In this document: in pieces, positions 1 to 9,385 of the stretch
How positions within the stretch are numbered: position 1 is the stretch's first letter
Layout of the letters: each line of letters starts with the position of its first letter
NCBI RefSeq assembly: GCF_001612665.1
Contig: NZ_BDAX01000007.1
Coordinates: forward strand, 81,855 to 145,854
DNA: 64,000 bases
Origin: Nocardia alba NBRC 108234
GTDB taxonomy: Bacteria; Actinomycetota; Actinomycetes; Mycobacteriales; Mycobacteriaceae
Direction of reading: 5' to 3'
Notes under the pieces: model-generated
Databases searched by the model: none
The model's input: the letters and a program-made list of their open reading frames with translations, nothing else
What the model was told of the DNA's origin: nothing
Position numbers and translations under genes: made by a program

Positions 1-1
1 G

Positions 2-1003
2 TGCGAGATGATCACCGCGCGCGCGGTCGTCGAGCGCAACGAGAAGACGCTGCACATGATGTCGTTCGACGCCGACGAGCATCCACGCTCGATGCAGCTC
101 TACGGCGTTGACCCCAAGACGCTGGGCGAGGCCGTGCGGATCATCGTCGGCGAGGGCTGGGCCGACCACATCGACCTCAACCTGGGCTGCCCGGTCCGCA
201 AGGTGACCAAACTCGGCGGCGGTTCGGCATTGCCGTATAAGCGCAGGCTGTTCGCCAATATCGTCCGCGAGATGGTGGCGGCGGCCGAACCGGCGGGCGT
301 TCCGGTGACCTTCAAGTTCCGCGTCGGCATCGACGACGACCACCACACCTACCTCGACACCGGCCGCATCGCCGAGGCCGAGGGCGCCGCCGCCGTGGCG
401 CTGCACGCGCGCACCGCGGCCCAGCTCTACTCGGGCGCGGCCGACTGGTCGGCCATCGCCCGGCTCAAGGAAACCGTCACCACCATCCCGGTGCTCGGCA
501 ACGGCGACATCTTCACCGCCGACGACGCCCTGCGGATGATGAGCGAGACCGGCTGCGACGGCGTAGTCGTCGGCCGCGGCTGCCTCGGGCGGCCGTGGCT
601 GTTCGCCGAACTCAGCGCGGCGCTGCGCGGCGAACCGATCCCGGACGGGCCGACCCTCGGGCGCGTCGGCGAGATCCTGGTGCGCCACGCCACCCTGCTC
701 ACCGAGCACGACGGTGAGGACAAGGCGATGCGCGATATCCGCAAGCACATGGCCTGGTACCTGATGGGCTTCCCGGTCGGCTCGCAGCTGCGGCGCAGCT
801 TCGCCACCGTGTCGAAGCTGTCGCAGATCGAGGATCTGGTCGGGCAGCTCGACCCCACCGTGCCGTTCCCCACCGACGCGCTCGGACCCCGCGGACGGCA
901 GGGTTCACCGCAGACCAAGGTGGTGCTGCCGGAGGGCTGGCTCGACGACCCGGAGGACGACACCGTCCCGGCCGCGGCGGACGTGATGCACAGCGGCGGC
1001 TGA
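2..1003 (+). CDS. dusB: tRNA-dihydrouridine synthase (DusB family), 5' end outside the window
   Basis: The enzyme reduces specific uridines in the tRNA D-loop to dihydrouridine, using FMN and NADPH, in the cytoplasm. The reading frame is open to the left edge (codons C-E precede the first internal ATG at 8), so the N-terminal beta strands of the TIM barrel lie outside. Family marks visible here are MITARAVVERN near the start, LNLGCPVRKVTKLGGG with the catalytic Cys, the FMN-contact stretch FKFRVGID, GNGDIF, and VVVGRGCLGRPW. The C-terminal helical tRNA-binding domain is present, and the protein ends with an acidic tail. It is followed by a 246-nt gap and then the LCP gene on the same strand; the same pair is adjacent in mycobacteria. 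Identification is secure; the exact Dus subclass is inferred. Confidence 0.93.
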   Translation, partial: CEMITARAVVERNEKTLHMMSFDADEHPRSMQLYGVDPKTLGEAVRIIVGEGWADHIDLNLGCPVRKVTKLGGGSALPYKRRLFANIVREMVAAAEPAGVPVTFKFRVGIDDDHHTYLDTGRIAEAEGAAAVALHARTAAQLYSGAADWSAIARLKETVTTIPVLGNGDIFTADDALRMMSETGCDGVVVGRGCLGRPWLFAELSAALRGEPIPDGPTLGRVGEILVRHATLLTEHDGEDKAMRDIRKHMAWYLMGFPVGSQLRRSFATVSKLSQIEDLVGQLDPTVPFPTDALGPRGRQGSPQTKVVLPEGWLDDPEDDTVPAAADVMHSGG

Positions 1004-1249
1004 CCCGCCGCCGCCAACGGGCCTACATCAATTCGTAAGCCGCCGCGGTTTCGTCCGACGACACCCGCTCGAACAGGTCTTTTCCGCCGCGGTTCGGGTT
1101 TCGTCACCAGATCGTCAGCGATTCCCGTGTGCACTGGAGTGGCCTCTCGTGGCGGAATCGTTATCATTGCGGGATCGTTCGACTCTGGTTCGAATCGGAG
1201 CCGGCCGATGACGCGCAGGCTGCGCCAGATAGAGAAGTGAGGTTCGTTG

Positions 1250-3337
1250 GTGGGTGACGATCGGCGCGGGCGTACGCCCCGGCCCGGAAATCGCGCCCCC
1301 TGGGAGCGCTATCCGACGGCCGAACCCACCGAGCAGTCCGACAGCGGCGCTCGGCGTTCGCGTCATGCCGATGCGACACCGGACGCGGGTGCCGCACCGC
1401 TGACGGTCGCCGACCTGGTGAACCGGGTCGACAGCGAACGCACCAAACGCGGACGACGCGTTCCGCCCGCCGAGAGCGCCGAACCCGGCTCCCGCGCGGG
1501 CCGCCGCGCCCGCGAACAGGCACCGCGCCCCACCCCGCGTCCCGACATCACGCCACGCACCGGCGGCTCCCCTGTCGTCGACGACATCGCGGGCACCCCA
1601 CCCCATCGCGCCGAATCTCCCGCCGACCGCACCGCGACCACCGCACTGCCCGCCCAGTCGAAGGAGTCGGTGCGCACCGCCGTCCCGGCACGGCGGGTGG
1701 GCGGGCCGGTCGATCCGCCCACCGACATCCTGCCCACGGTCGACCCCGCGGGCGAACCGGGGCGCGCCAGGCCGGTCAAGACCGCGTCCGGGGCGCCACC
1801 GCGTCGTCCGGCCGGCGCCGCGGGTGCCGGAGGGCGCCGGAACAAGCAGGCACGGATGGCGGGGCGCGTCACGCTCACCTTCGTCGCGGTGCTCACGCTG
1901 GTGATCACCGGCGGCGGCTGGAGTTACCTGCAGGCCACCAACAACAGTTTCACCCAGGTCGACGCGCTCGGCGGCGGCGATTCCGGCGACGTGCTCGACG
2001 GCGACATGCAGCTCGGCGACGAGAACTATCTGATCGTCGGCACCGACACCAGGGCGGGCGTCAACGCCGAGATGGGCGCGGGCAATGCCACCGACACCGA
2101 AGGCGCCCGCGCCGATACGGCGATGCTGGTGCACGTCCCGAAGAACCGCTCGCGCGTGGTTGTCGTGTCGTTCCCGCGCGACCTCGACGTCACCCGGCCC
2201 CAGTGCGCGGGCTGGGACAACGAGAAGGCCGCCTACACCGACCAGAAGTTCCCGTCGGCCATGGGCGACAAGCTCAACGCCGTCTACGCCCTCGGTGGCC
2301 CCAAGTGCCTCGTCGACGTGGTGCGCAAGATGTCGGGCCTGACCATCGGCCACTTCATCGGCATCGACTTCGCCGGTTTCGAGGCAATGGTCGATCAAAT
2401 CGGTGGCGTCGAGGTGTGCTCGACCAAGCCGATCCTCGACGGGGTACTCGGCACGGTGCTCGAGACCTCCGGTAAGCAGCGGGTCAACGGCGAGACGGCC
2501 CTCAACTATGTGCGCGCCAGGCACGTGATCGGCGAGGAACGCAGCGACTACGACCGGATCAACCGGCAGCAACGTTTCCTCGCTTCGCTGCTGCGCGGGG
2601 CGTTGTCGAGCAAGGTGCTCTTCGATCCGGGCAAGCTCAACGGGTTCATCCAGGCGTTCACCGCCCACACCTTCGTCGACAAGGTGACGCCGCAGGATCT
2701 GCTGCTGCTCGGCCGCTCGCTGCAGAAGATGGACGCGGGCGCGGTGACCTTCCTGACCATCCCGACGGCGGGCACCACCTCCTACGGCAACGAGATCCCG
2801 CGCGAATCCGACATCAAGGCCATCTTCCGCGCCGTCATCGACGACCAGCCGCTGCCCGGTGAGACCAAGGCCCCCGAGGTGCAGAGTTCGACGCCGTCAT
2901 CGGCCCAGGTCGCACCCAAGCAGTACGCGGTGTCGCCGAGCACGACGTCGCTGCTGGTGTCCAACGGTTCTGGCACGGTGGGCGCGGCCAAGACCGTCGC
3001 CTCCAAACTCAGCTACCAGGGGTTCGGGATCTACAACACCGGCAACTACGCCGGTGGTACCGCGTCGACCTCCACGATCCGCTACGCCGCGGGTCTGGAA
3101 GCCGAGGCCGCCACCGTGGCGAGCACGATCCCCGGCGCGGTCCTGGAACAGGCCAACGAGCTCGGCAGCATCATCGAGGTGGTGGTCGGCACCGATTTCG
3201 CCGGCACCGTCCGCTCGGCGACGCCGGTCGGCACCGAGCTGCCGATCGTGCCGATGGGACAGCCGCACAGCGCGGCCCCGATCGCGCTGCCCTCCGACCT
3301 CGAGCACATGAACGCCGCCGACGACACCTGCAAGTAA
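1250..3337 (+). CDS. LytR-CpsA-Psr (LCP) family cell-wall glycopolymer ligase
   Basis: LCP enzymes transfer lipid-linked glycopolymers, arabinogalactan in mycolata, onto peptidoglycan at the outer face of the membrane. The protein (about 695 aa) has a disordered Arg/Pro-rich cytoplasmic region of about 200 residues and one membrane span near 205-223 (VTLTFVAVLTLVITGGG). An LCP catalytic domain follows at about 255-435, with VGTDTRAG, VVVSFPRDLDV and the Arg-rich VRARHVIGEERSDYDR, then a LytR_C domain at about 560-655. The tail is Pro/Ser-rich. The start is taken as GTG 1250, after the purine-rich stretch AGTGAGG; an in-frame TTG at 1247 is the alternative. The long N-terminal extension is usual for actinobacterial LCP proteins. 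The gene is monocistronic or co-transcribed with the upstream dus gene. Family assignment is firm; the acceptor polymer is inferred. Confidence 0.93.
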   Translation: MGDDRRGRTPRPGNRAPWERYPTAEPTEQSDSGARRSRHADATPDAGAAPLTVADLVNRVDSERTKRGRRVPPAESAEPGSRAGRRAREQAPRPTPRPDITPRTGGSPVVDDIAGTPPHRAESPADRTATTALPAQSKESVRTAVPARRVGGPVDPPTDILPTVDPAGEPGRARPVKTASGAPPRRPAGAAGAGGRRNKQARMAGRVTLTFVAVLTLVITGGGWSYLQATNNSFTQVDALGGGDSGDVLDGDMQLGDENYLIVGTDTRAGVNAEMGAGNATDTEGARADTAMLVHVPKNRSRVVVVSFPRDLDVTRPQCAGWDNEKAAYTDQKFPSAMGDKLNAVYALGGPKCLVDVVRKMSGLTIGHFIGIDFAGFEAMVDQIGGVEVCSTKPILDGVLGTVLETSGKQRVNGETALNYVRARHVIGEERSDYDRINRQQRFLASLLRGALSSKVLFDPGKLNGFIQAFTAHTFVDKVTPQDLLLLGRSLQKMDAGAVTFLTIPTAGTTSYGNEIPRESDIKAIFRAVIDDQPLPGETKAPEVQSSTPSSAQVAPKQYAVSPSTTSLLVSNGSGTVGAAKTVASKLSYQGFGIYNTGNYAGGTASTSTIRYAAGLEAEAATVASTIPGAVLEQANELGSIIEVVVGTDFAGTVRSATPVGTELPIVPMGQPHSAAPIALPSDLEHMNAADDTCK

Positions 3338-3379
3338 GGTGAACCTCCGCTGACCTGCCATGACGGTGCCATGCGGCAT

Positions 3380-3397
3380 TCACCCAGTGTTGGGTGA
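3380..3397. promoter_or_regulatory. Inverted repeat at the phoU -35 region
   Basis: A TCACCCA / TGGGTGA inverted repeat with a GTGT spacer lies 20 bp upstream of the phoU -10 hexamer. It could be an operator over the -35 region. It could also be a weak terminator for the LCP gene, which ends 42 bp earlier, but there is no following T-run. The regulator is unknown. Confidence 0.4.
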
Positions 3398-3416
3398 CAG
3401 GGGTCCCCGTACCCAC

Positions 3417-3422
3417 TAGGGT
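3417..3422 (+). promoter_or_regulatory. -10 element of phoU, leaderless start
   Basis: TAGGGT ends 8 nt before the ATG at 3431, which fits a TANNNT -10 element whose transcript begins at the start codon. No ribosome binding site is visible upstream. Confidence 0.5.
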
Positions 3423-3430
3423 CTGCAATC

Positions 3431-4096
3431 ATGCGTGTCATCTACAACGAGCAAATGGCCGACCTCGCCAATCTCCTTGGTGAGATGGCCGGTCTCGCTG
3501 GCCAGGCCATGGAACAGGCCACCCAATCGCTGCTGCAGGCCGACCTCGGTCTGGCCGAGCAGGTCATCGGCGAGCAGGATCGGATCTCGGTGATGATCGC
3601 CGAGGCCGAGGAGCGGGCCTTCGCGCTGCTCGCACTGCAGGCCCCCGTCGCGGGCGACCTGCGCCAGGTCGTCAGCGCCATTCAGATCGTCGGCGACGTC
3701 AACCGGATGGGCGCGCTCGCACTGCACGTCGCCAAGGTGACCCGCCGCCGCCACCCCGCCCACGCGCTACCCGAGTCGGTCAACGGCTACTTCGCCGAGA
3801 TGGGCCGCATCGCGGTCAACATGGGCGCGGGCGCCAAAGAGGTACTCGAGTCCCGCGACCCCGAGCGCGCCGCCCAGCTCAACCAGGACGACGAAGCGAT
3901 GGACGACCTCCACCGCCACCTGTTCACCCTCCTGATGGACCGTGACTGGAAGTACGGTGTGGCCGCCGCGGTGGACGTCACCCTGCTCGGCCGCTACTAC
4001 GAGCGCTTCGCCGACCACGCCGTGGAGATCGGCCGTCGCGTGATCTTCCTGGTAACAGGCGTCCTACCGAGCGACGAGGACCTCGAAACCAGCTGA
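3431..4096 (+). CDS. phoU: Phosphate signalling protein PhoU (PhoY-like)
   Basis: PhoU couples the PstSCAB transporter to the phosphate-sensing histidine kinase (SenX3-RegX3 in mycobacteria) and keeps the Pho regulon off when phosphate is plentiful. At 221 aa it has normal length and two repeats of the three-helix PhoU domain (about 15-103 and 118-206). Each repeat carries the acidic metal-binding pattern, for example [15 protein letters not shown] in the first and [16 protein letters not shown] in the second. The ATG start follows a TAGGGT hexamer by 8 nt, so the mRNA is probably leaderless. The gene is convergent with pstSCAB and separated from it by two strong hairpins, the arrangement known for phoY2/phoT in M. 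tuberculosis. It is transcribed separately from the transporter it controls. Confidence 0.95.
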   Translation: MRVIYNEQMADLANLLGEMAGLAGQAMEQATQSLLQADLGLAEQVIGEQDRISVMIAEAEERAFALLALQAPVAGDLRQVVSAIQIVGDVNRMGALALHVAKVTRRRHPAHALPESVNGYFAEMGRIAVNMGAGAKEVLESRDPERAAQLNQDDEAMDDLHRHLFTLLMDRDWKYGVAAAVDVTLLGRYYERFADHAVEIGRRVIFLVTGVLPSDEDLETS

Positions 4097-4102
4097 GCCA
4101 GA

Positions 4103-4140
4103 ACGCAAATGGCCCGTGCACACGCACGGGCCATTTGCGT
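4103..4140 (+). terminator. phoU terminator hairpin
   Basis: A perfect 17-bp stem (arms 4103-4119 and 4124-4140) with an ACAC loop begins 7 bp after the phoU stop codon. There is no long T-tract, as is common in actinobacteria. Confidence 0.85.
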
Positions 4141-4227
4141 ACCTGCCCACTGATTTCGCACGAACATGGGCAACTCACCGGTACGGGCCGACCCGGCAAC
4201 AACCATCGTCCGGGCGCCGAACGCAAA

Positions 4228-4267
4228 CCTCCCCGCACTTCAGGTCCGGCCTGAAGTCGCGGGGAGG
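4228..4267 (-). terminator. pstB / pst operon terminator hairpin
   Basis: The arms CCTCCCCGC-ACTTCAGG and CCTGAAGT-CGCGGGGAGG pair with a single bulged base. The hairpin sits about 12 bp beyond the pstB stop codon on the minus strand. Confidence 0.8.
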
Positions 4268-4278
4268 CGGAACTACTC

Positions 4279-5055
4279 TTAACCGAAGCGGCCGGAGATG
4301 TAATCTTCCGTCGCGCGCTCGGTGGGGTTGGAGAAGATCTTCTCGGTGTCGTCGATCTCGATCAGCTTGCCGGGCTTGCCCTGGGCCTCGAGGTTGAAGA
4401 AACCGGTCTGGTCGCTCACCCGCGCGGCCTGCTGCATGTTGTGGGTGACGATCACGATCGTGAACTCTTTCTTGAGCTCGGTGATCAGGTCCTCGATCGC
4501 CAGGGTGGAGATCGGGTCCAGCGCCGAACACGGCTCGTCCATCAGCAGGACGTCGGGCGAGACCGCGATGGCGCGGGCGATGCACAGACGCTGCTGCTGA
4601 CCACCGGAGAGGCTGCCGCCGGGCTTGTCCAGACGGTCCTTGACCTCGTTCCAGAGGTTGGCGCCCTTGAGGGAGCGCTCGGCGACCTCGTCGAGTTCCT
4701 TCTTGTTGCGCACACCCTGCAGCTTGAGCCCGGCCACCACATTGTCGCGAATCGACATGGTGGGGAACGGGTTCGGGCGCTGGAACACCATGCCGATGGT
4801 GCGGCGCACGCCGACCGGGTCGATCGAGGAGCTGTAGATGTCCTCGCCGTCGAGCAGCACGGCACCTTCGACCCGGGCGTTCGGGGTCACCTCGTGCATG
4901 CGGTTGAGCGAGCGCAGCACGGTGGACTTGCCGCAGCCGGACGGACCGATGAAGGCGGTGACACTACGCGGCAGCACGGTCAGTTCCACATTCGCCACGG
5001 CGTGGAAGCTGCCGTAATAGATGTTGAGATCTTTGACGTCGATCCGCTTGGCCAT
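4279..5055 (-). CDS. pstB: Phosphate ABC transporter ATP-binding protein PstB
   Basis: PstB is the cytoplasmic ATPase of the PstSCAB high-affinity phosphate importer. The protein is 258 aa from the ATG at 5055 ([10 protein letters not shown]). Further upstream in-frame starts lack conserved sequence and would overlap pstA. Visible motifs are Walker [10 protein letters not shown] near 37-45, the Q-loop FQRPNPFP, the ABC signature LSGGQQQRL near 149-157, Walker B LLMDEP near 170-175, and the H-loop in [18 protein letters not shown]. It is the last gene of pstS-pstC-pstA-pstB and starts 19 nt after the pstA stop codon. The mycobacterial orthologue is usually called phoT. Assignment is secure. 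Confidence 0.97.
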   Translation of the reverse strand: MAKRIDVKDLNIYYGSFHAVANVELTVLPRSVTAFIGPSGCGKSTVLRSLNRMHEVTPNARVEGAVLLDGEDIYSSSIDPVGVRRTIGMVFQRPNPFPTMSIRDNVVAGLKLQGVRNKKELDEVAERSLKGANLWNEVKDRLDKPGGSLSGGQQQRLCIARAIAVSPDVLLMDEPCSALDPISTLAIEDLITELKKEFTIVIVTHNMQQAARVSDQTGFFNLEAQGKPGKLIEIDDTEKIFSNPTERATEDYISGRFG

Positions 5056-5074
5056 CTGAGTATTCCGTTCGCTT

Positions 5075-5980
5075 CTATCGGTTCCGGGTGAGCAGCTTGT
5101 TGACACCGGCGGCGGCCAGGTACAGCAGGGCGATCATGAGGATCAGCGTGAACGCCGCACCCCAGACGCGTTCGCGGCCGGCGGCCTCCGGGTTGGCCAG
5201 CTCTTGGTAGATCAGCAGCGGCAGCGAGGCCATGTTGCCGTCGAAGATGTTCTGATTGATCGACTTGCTGTAGCCGACCAGCACGAGCACCGGTGCGGTC
5301 TCACCCATGACGCGGGCCACCGACAGCAGGATTCCGGAGATCATGCCGGGCGCCGCCGTGGGGATGACGATCCGCAGGATGGTCTTCCACTTCGGCACAC
5401 CGAGCGCGTAGGACGCCTCACGCAGCTCGTCGGGCACCAGTTTCAGCATTTCCTCGGTGCTGCGCACCACCACCGGCAGCATCAGCAGCACCAGCGCCAG
5501 CGAGACGGCGAAGGAGCTCTGCGGCATGCCGAAGGTGGCGATCCAGAGCGCGAAGATGAACAGCGCGGCGACGATCGAGGGCACACCGGCCAGGATGTCG
5601 ACCATGAAGGTGGTGACCTTGGCGAGCCGACCGCGACCGTATTCGACCAGGTAGACCGCGCCCATGATGCCCAGCGGCACCGCGATCACGGAGGCGACCA
5701 GCGACTGCACGATCGTGCCGTAGATCGCGTGGTAGACGCCGCCGCCGGTCTGATCCGGCAGAATGCCCTTCTGCGAGTTCATCCACCAGTCGGCGGAGGC
5801 GACCGCGGTGATGCCCTTGGTGATCACCAGGCCGAGCACCCACACCAGCGGGATCAGCGCGATGACGAAGCAGAGCGTGACCAGGCCGGTGGCGACGTTG
5901 TTCTTGATCCGCCGCGCGGTACTGACCTCGCGAAAGGTCCGAGCCTTGACCGGCTTGTCGAGAGTGGTTGTGGTGGTCAT
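5075..5980 (-). CDS. pstA: Phosphate ABC transporter permease PstA
   Basis: PstA is one of the two membrane channel subunits of the phosphate importer. From ATG 5980 ([12 protein letters not shown]) the protein is 301 aa with six predicted membrane spans and the permease EAA-type loop ([19 protein letters not shown] followed by PKWKT). The start codon overlaps the pstC stop codon as TGATG, indicating translational coupling. The N-terminus is a short Thr-rich cytoplasmic tail. A longer upstream extension in the same frame is only antisense-like coding within pstC and is not conserved. The gene is third in the pstSCAB operon. Confidence 0.96.
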   Translation of the reverse strand: MTTTTTLDKPVKARTFREVSTARRIKNNVATGLVTLCFVIALIPLVWVLGLVITKGITAVASADWWMNSQKGILPDQTGGGVYHAIYGTIVQSLVASVIAVPLGIMGAVYLVEYGRGRLAKVTTFMVDILAGVPSIVAALFIFALWIATFGMPQSSFAVSLALVLLMLPVVVRSTEEMLKLVPDELREASYALGVPKWKTILRIVIPTAAPGMISGILLSVARVMGETAPVLVLVGYSKSINQNIFDGNMASLPLLIYQELANPEAAGRERVWGAAFTLILMIALLYLAAAGVNKLLTRNR

Positions 5981-7035
5981 CAGCCGTTTACCTTTCCACC
6001 GGAAGCCAGGCGGGCCAGTGCGTTGACCACGAAGGTCAGCGCGAAGAGGACGAAGCCCGCGGCGATATAGGCACCGGTCGGCAGCGGCGAGCTGAACTCC
6101 GAAGCTGCCGAGGCGATCTTGGAGGCGAAGGTGTAGCCGCCGTCGAACAGCGACCACTGACCCGCGACGGAGGCCGTCCGCAGCACGACGAGTACGGCGA
6201 TCGTCTCACCGAGCGCGCGACCGAGGCCGAGCATGGAACCGGCGATCACACCGCTGCGCCCGTACGGCAGGACCGTCATGCGAACGACTTCCCACTTGGT
6301 CGCGCCGAGCGCCTGCGCGGCTTCGATGTGCGCACGCGGTGTGAGGGAGAACACCTCACGCGACACCGAGGTGATGATCGGCAGGATCATGACAGCGAGC
6401 ACGACACCGGCGGTGAAGATCGTACCGCCGCCGCTGATCGAGATGCCGCCCTCGGTGTGGGAGAACAGGAAGAACCAGCCGAGGTTCTCGTTCAGGAATT
6501 CCTGGACCGGCACGATCTTGGGCGCCAGCACGAGGAAGCCCCACAGGCCGAACACGATGGACGGCACCGCGGCGAGCAGGTCGACCAGCATCGTGAGCGG
6601 CTTGCCGAGTCGCGACGGCGCGTAGTGCGTCAGGAACAGCGCGATGCCGACACCGATCGGCACCGCGACGATGAGCGCGAACACCGAGCTCAGCACCGTG
6701 ACCATGAACAGGTCGCGGATACCGAAGCGCAGGTTGTTCGCGTCACCGGTCGAGAATTCGGTACTGGTGAAGAAGTTGACCTGATCAGCACGGATCGAGG
6801 GGACCGCGCGGATCAGCAGGAACAGCGCGATCAGCGCGATGGCCGCGACGATCGTCGCGCCGGCCGCGGTGGCCGTCCACCGGAAGATCGTCTCGGCGTT
6901 CAGGCGGCCGGTACGACCCCCGTCAGGGGCCTTGTCGATTTTCGGTTCGGTCGGCATATTCGCAGTATCTCCGGCCGCCCGTGGGCTCGTCGAGTTCGAC
7001 GAGCCCACTGCGGTCACCTCGGGGTGCATGGTCAT
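5980..7035 (-). CDS. pstC: Phosphate ABC transporter permease PstC
   Basis: PstC is the second membrane channel subunit of the PstSCAB importer and pairs with PstA. The protein is 351 aa, at the long end for PstC because of an N-terminal cytoplasmic segment of about 40 residues ([15 protein letters not shown]). Six or more membrane spans follow, with the permease motif in [19 protein letters not shown] ahead of TKWEVVR. A second in-frame ATG two codons downstream (7029) could also serve as the start. The gene lies 13 nt after the pstS stop codon and overlaps pstA by one base, so the operon is tightly coupled. Confidence 0.96.
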   Translation of the reverse strand: MTMHPEVTAVGSSNSTSPRAAGDTANMPTEPKIDKAPDGGRTGRLNAETIFRWTATAAGATIVAAIALIALFLLIRAVPSIRADQVNFFTSTEFSTGDANNLRFGIRDLFMVTVLSSVFALIVAVPIGVGIALFLTHYAPSRLGKPLTMLVDLLAAVPSIVFGLWGFLVLAPKIVPVQEFLNENLGWFFLFSHTEGGISISGGGTIFTAGVVLAVMILPIITSVSREVFSLTPRAHIEAAQALGATKWEVVRMTVLPYGRSGVIAGSMLGLGRALGETIAVLVVLRTASVAGQWSLFDGGYTFASKIASAASEFSSPLPTGAYIAAGFVLFALTFVVNALARLASGGKVNG

Positions 7036-7048
7036 GGCCAGTGAGCGA

Positions 7049-8164
7049 TCAGGAGATGGCGTTGATCGCGGTGGTCAGCTTGGTCTTGAACGCGTCGGGC
7101 AGCGGCACGTAGCCGGCCTCGGTCAGACCGGTCTGGCCGTTGGTGACGGCCGAGGTCAGGAACGCCTTGACGGCCTTGCTGGTCTCGGCGTCGGCGTACT
7201 TGGAGCACACGACCTCGTAGGTGGCCATGACGATCGGGTACGAGCCCGCGGCGGTCGGCTTGTAGAACGAGCTGGTGTCGAGAACCAGGTCGTTGCCCTC
7301 GCCCTTGATCTTCACGCCGTCGATGGCCTTGGCGGCCGACTCGGCCGACAGCTTGACCGGGTCCTTGCTCGCGGAGGTGATGATCTGCGCGATGGACAGG
7401 TTCTGCGCCTTGGCGAAGGACCACTCGTTGTAGGTGACCGAGTTCTTGGTGCTCTTGATGGCGGCCGAGGTGCCCTCGTTGCCCTTGGCGCCTTCACCGA
7501 CGCCGCCGGTGAACGCCTTGCCCGCGCCCTTGCCCCACGCGCCGTCCGAGGCCGCGTCGAGGTAGAGCTGGAAGTTGTCGGTGGTGCCCGACTCGTCGGA
7601 GCGGAAGATCACGGCGATCTTCTCCGAGGGGAGCTTGGCGTTCGGGTTGAGCGCCTTGATCTCCGGGGCATCCCAGGTGGCGACGGAGCCGTTGAACACC
7701 TTGGCGGCGGTCGGGCCGTCGAGCACCAGGTCGGTGACGCCGTCGACGTTGTAGGTCACCGCGATCGGGCCGAAGACGGTCGGCAGGTTCCACGCGGGGG
7801 CGCCACAACGCTCCGCGGCCTTGGCCGGCTCTTCCTTCTTGGAGCTCAGCGCCGAGTCGGAGCCACCGAAATCGGTCTGGCCACCGAGGAACTCGTTGAC
7901 GCCCGCGCCCGAGCCGCTCGAGGTGTAGTTCAGGGTGAAGCCGTCGCAGTTCTTCTCGTAGGCCGCGACGAAACGCTCCATGGCGTTCTTCTGCGAGGAG
8001 GCACCCGACGCCTTCAGCGCCTTCTTGCCGCCACAGGAAACGCTGGTGTTGGCGGCGCTGCCGGCATCGCCGGTGGTGGTGTTGTCGTCACTGCCACAGG
8101 CCGCCAGGGTCATGGCGCCCACGGCGAAGACACCGACCAGGGCACTGGTGCGCTTGAAGTTCAC
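7049..8164 (-). CDS. pstS: Phosphate-binding lipoprotein PstS
   Basis: PstS is the extracytoplasmic receptor that captures phosphate for PstCAB. The 371-aa protein begins with a lipoprotein signal peptide ending in the lipobox LAAC, with Cys23 lipidated. The phosphate-binding motifs of the family are visible: [13 protein letters not shown] near the N-terminus of the mature domain, FGGSDSAL, and [16 protein letters not shown]. The start is GTG 8164, preceded by GGAGGAAAA, a strong ribosome binding site. The 298-nt upstream region contains an 11-bp direct repeat of PHO-box type, so expression is expected to rise on phosphate starvation. This is the first gene of the pstSCAB operon. Confidence 0.97.
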   Translation of the reverse strand: MNFKRTSALVGVFAVGAMTLAACGSDDNTTTGDAGSAANTSVSCGGKKALKASGASSQKNAMERFVAAYEKNCDGFTLNYTSSGSGAGVNEFLGGQTDFGGSDSALSSKKEEPAKAAERCGAPAWNLPTVFGPIAVTYNVDGVTDLVLDGPTAAKVFNGSVATWDAPEIKALNPNAKLPSEKIAVIFRSDESGTTDNFQLYLDAASDGAWGKGAGKAFTGGVGEGAKGNEGTSAAIKSTKNSVTYNEWSFAKAQNLSIAQIITSASKDPVKLSAESAAKAIDGVKIKGEGNDLVLDTSSFYKPTAAGSYPIVMATYEVVCSKYADAETSKAVKAFLTSAVTNGQTGLTEAGYVPLPDAFKTKLTTAINAIS

Positions 8165-8318
8165 TTTTCCTCCGACAATCCTGGGTGTCCCGCTCGGTCC
8201 CTCACCGGCCCGAGCGAGGCTGGCTGATGCTCGCTATCCCGATGAGGAATGCGCGCACCAGGCGACGACTGTGCCGCCCAGAAGTAACTTAAGGTCGCCC
8301 GGTTGACAGTTGGCCCGG

Positions 8319-8340
8319 AGTGGGTTAACGGAGAATGAAC
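8319..8340 (-). promoter_or_regulatory. PHO-box-like direct repeat upstream of pstS
   Basis: Read toward pstS, two 11-bp units stand head to tail: GTTCATTCTCC and GTTAACCCACT. A weaker unit, GTCAACCGGGC, lies 11 bp further downstream (8297-8307). Streptomyces PhoP boxes are 11-bp direct repeats with a GTTCA-CC type core, and mycobacterial RegX3 sites share this core. The site lies about 155 bp upstream of the pstS start codon. Binding is inferred. Confidence 0.65.
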
Positions 8341-8462
8341 AGCCCGGCGCGATCAATGCCGCGAATGTGACGTTAGCCCCAGTTTTACTCGGTCTTACCC
8401 GGTAATCCGCGCAATATTCTCCTGACGCACCAGAGTTCACCTCGAATGTGAGGAGCCTCGCG

Positions 8463-9371
8463 TCAGGACGTCGTGTACGCGACGTCGATGTGGGCGGGGG
8501 CGAATCCGAGCTTGGTGTAGGTGTGCACGGCGGCGGTGTTATCGGCCTCGGTGTAGAGCAGCACTTCGGTGGAACCGGTTGCGCGCAGGTGCCGCAGACC
8601 GGCCAGGGTGAGCAGTCGGCCCAGGCCACGCCCCTGTGCGGCCGGGTCGACCCCGACCACGTACACCTCACCGGCGGGCGCGGCGTCGGGATGCTGTTTG
8701 GTCCAATGGAAACCGAGCAGTCGGTCGGTATCGGCGGCATCGAACGCCATGAACAGACCTGCAGGTTCGAACCAGGATTCCGCACGGCGGGCGGCGATAT
8801 CGCGCTCGGTCCAGCCGCCCTGTTCGGGATGCCAGGCGAAAGCCGCGTTGTTCACCCGCAGTATCTCGAGGTCGTCGACGGGGCCCGCGTAGGTGCGAAG
8901 GATGAGATCTTCGGGGAGCTCGAGCTCTGGTAACTCCGGAGTTGCCAGCGAGCGGCGCATCTGCCACAGCTCGCGAGCCGTCACCAAACCGAGGCCGGTC
9001 GCCAGCGCTTTGGCCGCGGGCAGGTCGCCGTGTGCCCATACCCTGGCCCCCGCGCCGCCCGCCGCCAGCACGGCACGCACCAGATCCGCGCCGAGGCCGG
9101 CGCCTCGCGCGGCGGGATCGACGGCCGCCTCCGCCATCGCGGGGTGTTCGTCATGTGCCGCAACGAGATTCGCGTAGCCGACCACCTCGCCCGCGCGCAC
9201 CGCCAGCAGATGCCGGGTCGACGGATCGCCTTCGGCGAGCGAGAGCACCGCCTGCTCGGAGACCGGGGCGACGCCGTCGAGGTCCGCCGCGCGTTCGAGC
9301 AGTGCGCGCACCTCGGTCGCGGAGCCCGGCTCGATCCGATCGGCCCAGGTCAGGGTTGCTGTGTGCGGCAT
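8463..9371 (-). CDS. mshD: Mycothiol synthase MshD (double GNAT acetyltransferase)
   Basis: MshD acetylates Cys-GlcN-Ins with acetyl-CoA, the last step of mycothiol biosynthesis, giving the main low-molecular-weight thiol of actinomycetes. From ATG 9371 (MPHTATLTW) the protein is 302 aa with two GNAT domains: a degenerate N-terminal one (about 45-140) and a catalytic C-terminal one (about 155-300). The C-terminal domain carries the acetyl-CoA loop VDPAAQGRGLGRLLTLAGL and the family ending KLGFAPAHIDVAYTTS. Its start is 14 nt downstream of glnR, so the two form an operon. It belongs with the sulfur and thiol genes at 11.2-13.6 kb. The long in-frame extension beyond 9371 is antisense-like sequence within glnR and is not part of the gene. 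Confidence 0.95.
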   Translation of the reverse strand: MPHTATLTWADRIEPGSATEVRALLERAADLDGVAPVSEQAVLSLAEGDPSTRHLLAVRAGEVVGYANLVAAHDEHPAMAEAAVDPAARGAGLGADLVRAVLAAGGAGARVWAHGDLPAAKALATGLGLVTARELWQMRRSLATPELPELELPEDLILRTYAGPVDDLEILRVNNAAFAWHPEQGGWTERDIAARRAESWFEPAGLFMAFDAADTDRLLGFHWTKQHPDAAPAGEVYVVGVDPAAQGRGLGRLLTLAGLRHLRATGSTEVLLYTEADNTAAVHTYTKLGFAPAHIDVAYTTS

Positions 9372-9385
9372 CGGTATCCTCGCCG

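Noticed and set aside
1160..1205. A tRNA-like T-loop (GGTTCGAATC) upstream of the LCP gene.
   Set aside because: No matching acceptor, D or anticodon arms could be built around it, and the loop is 8 nt rather than 7.
1115..2668. A 517-codon open frame on the minus strand opposite the LCP gene.
   Set aside because: It is an antisense frame produced by high third-position GC; its text is Arg/Ala-rich without domains, while the plus frame has a complete LCP protein.
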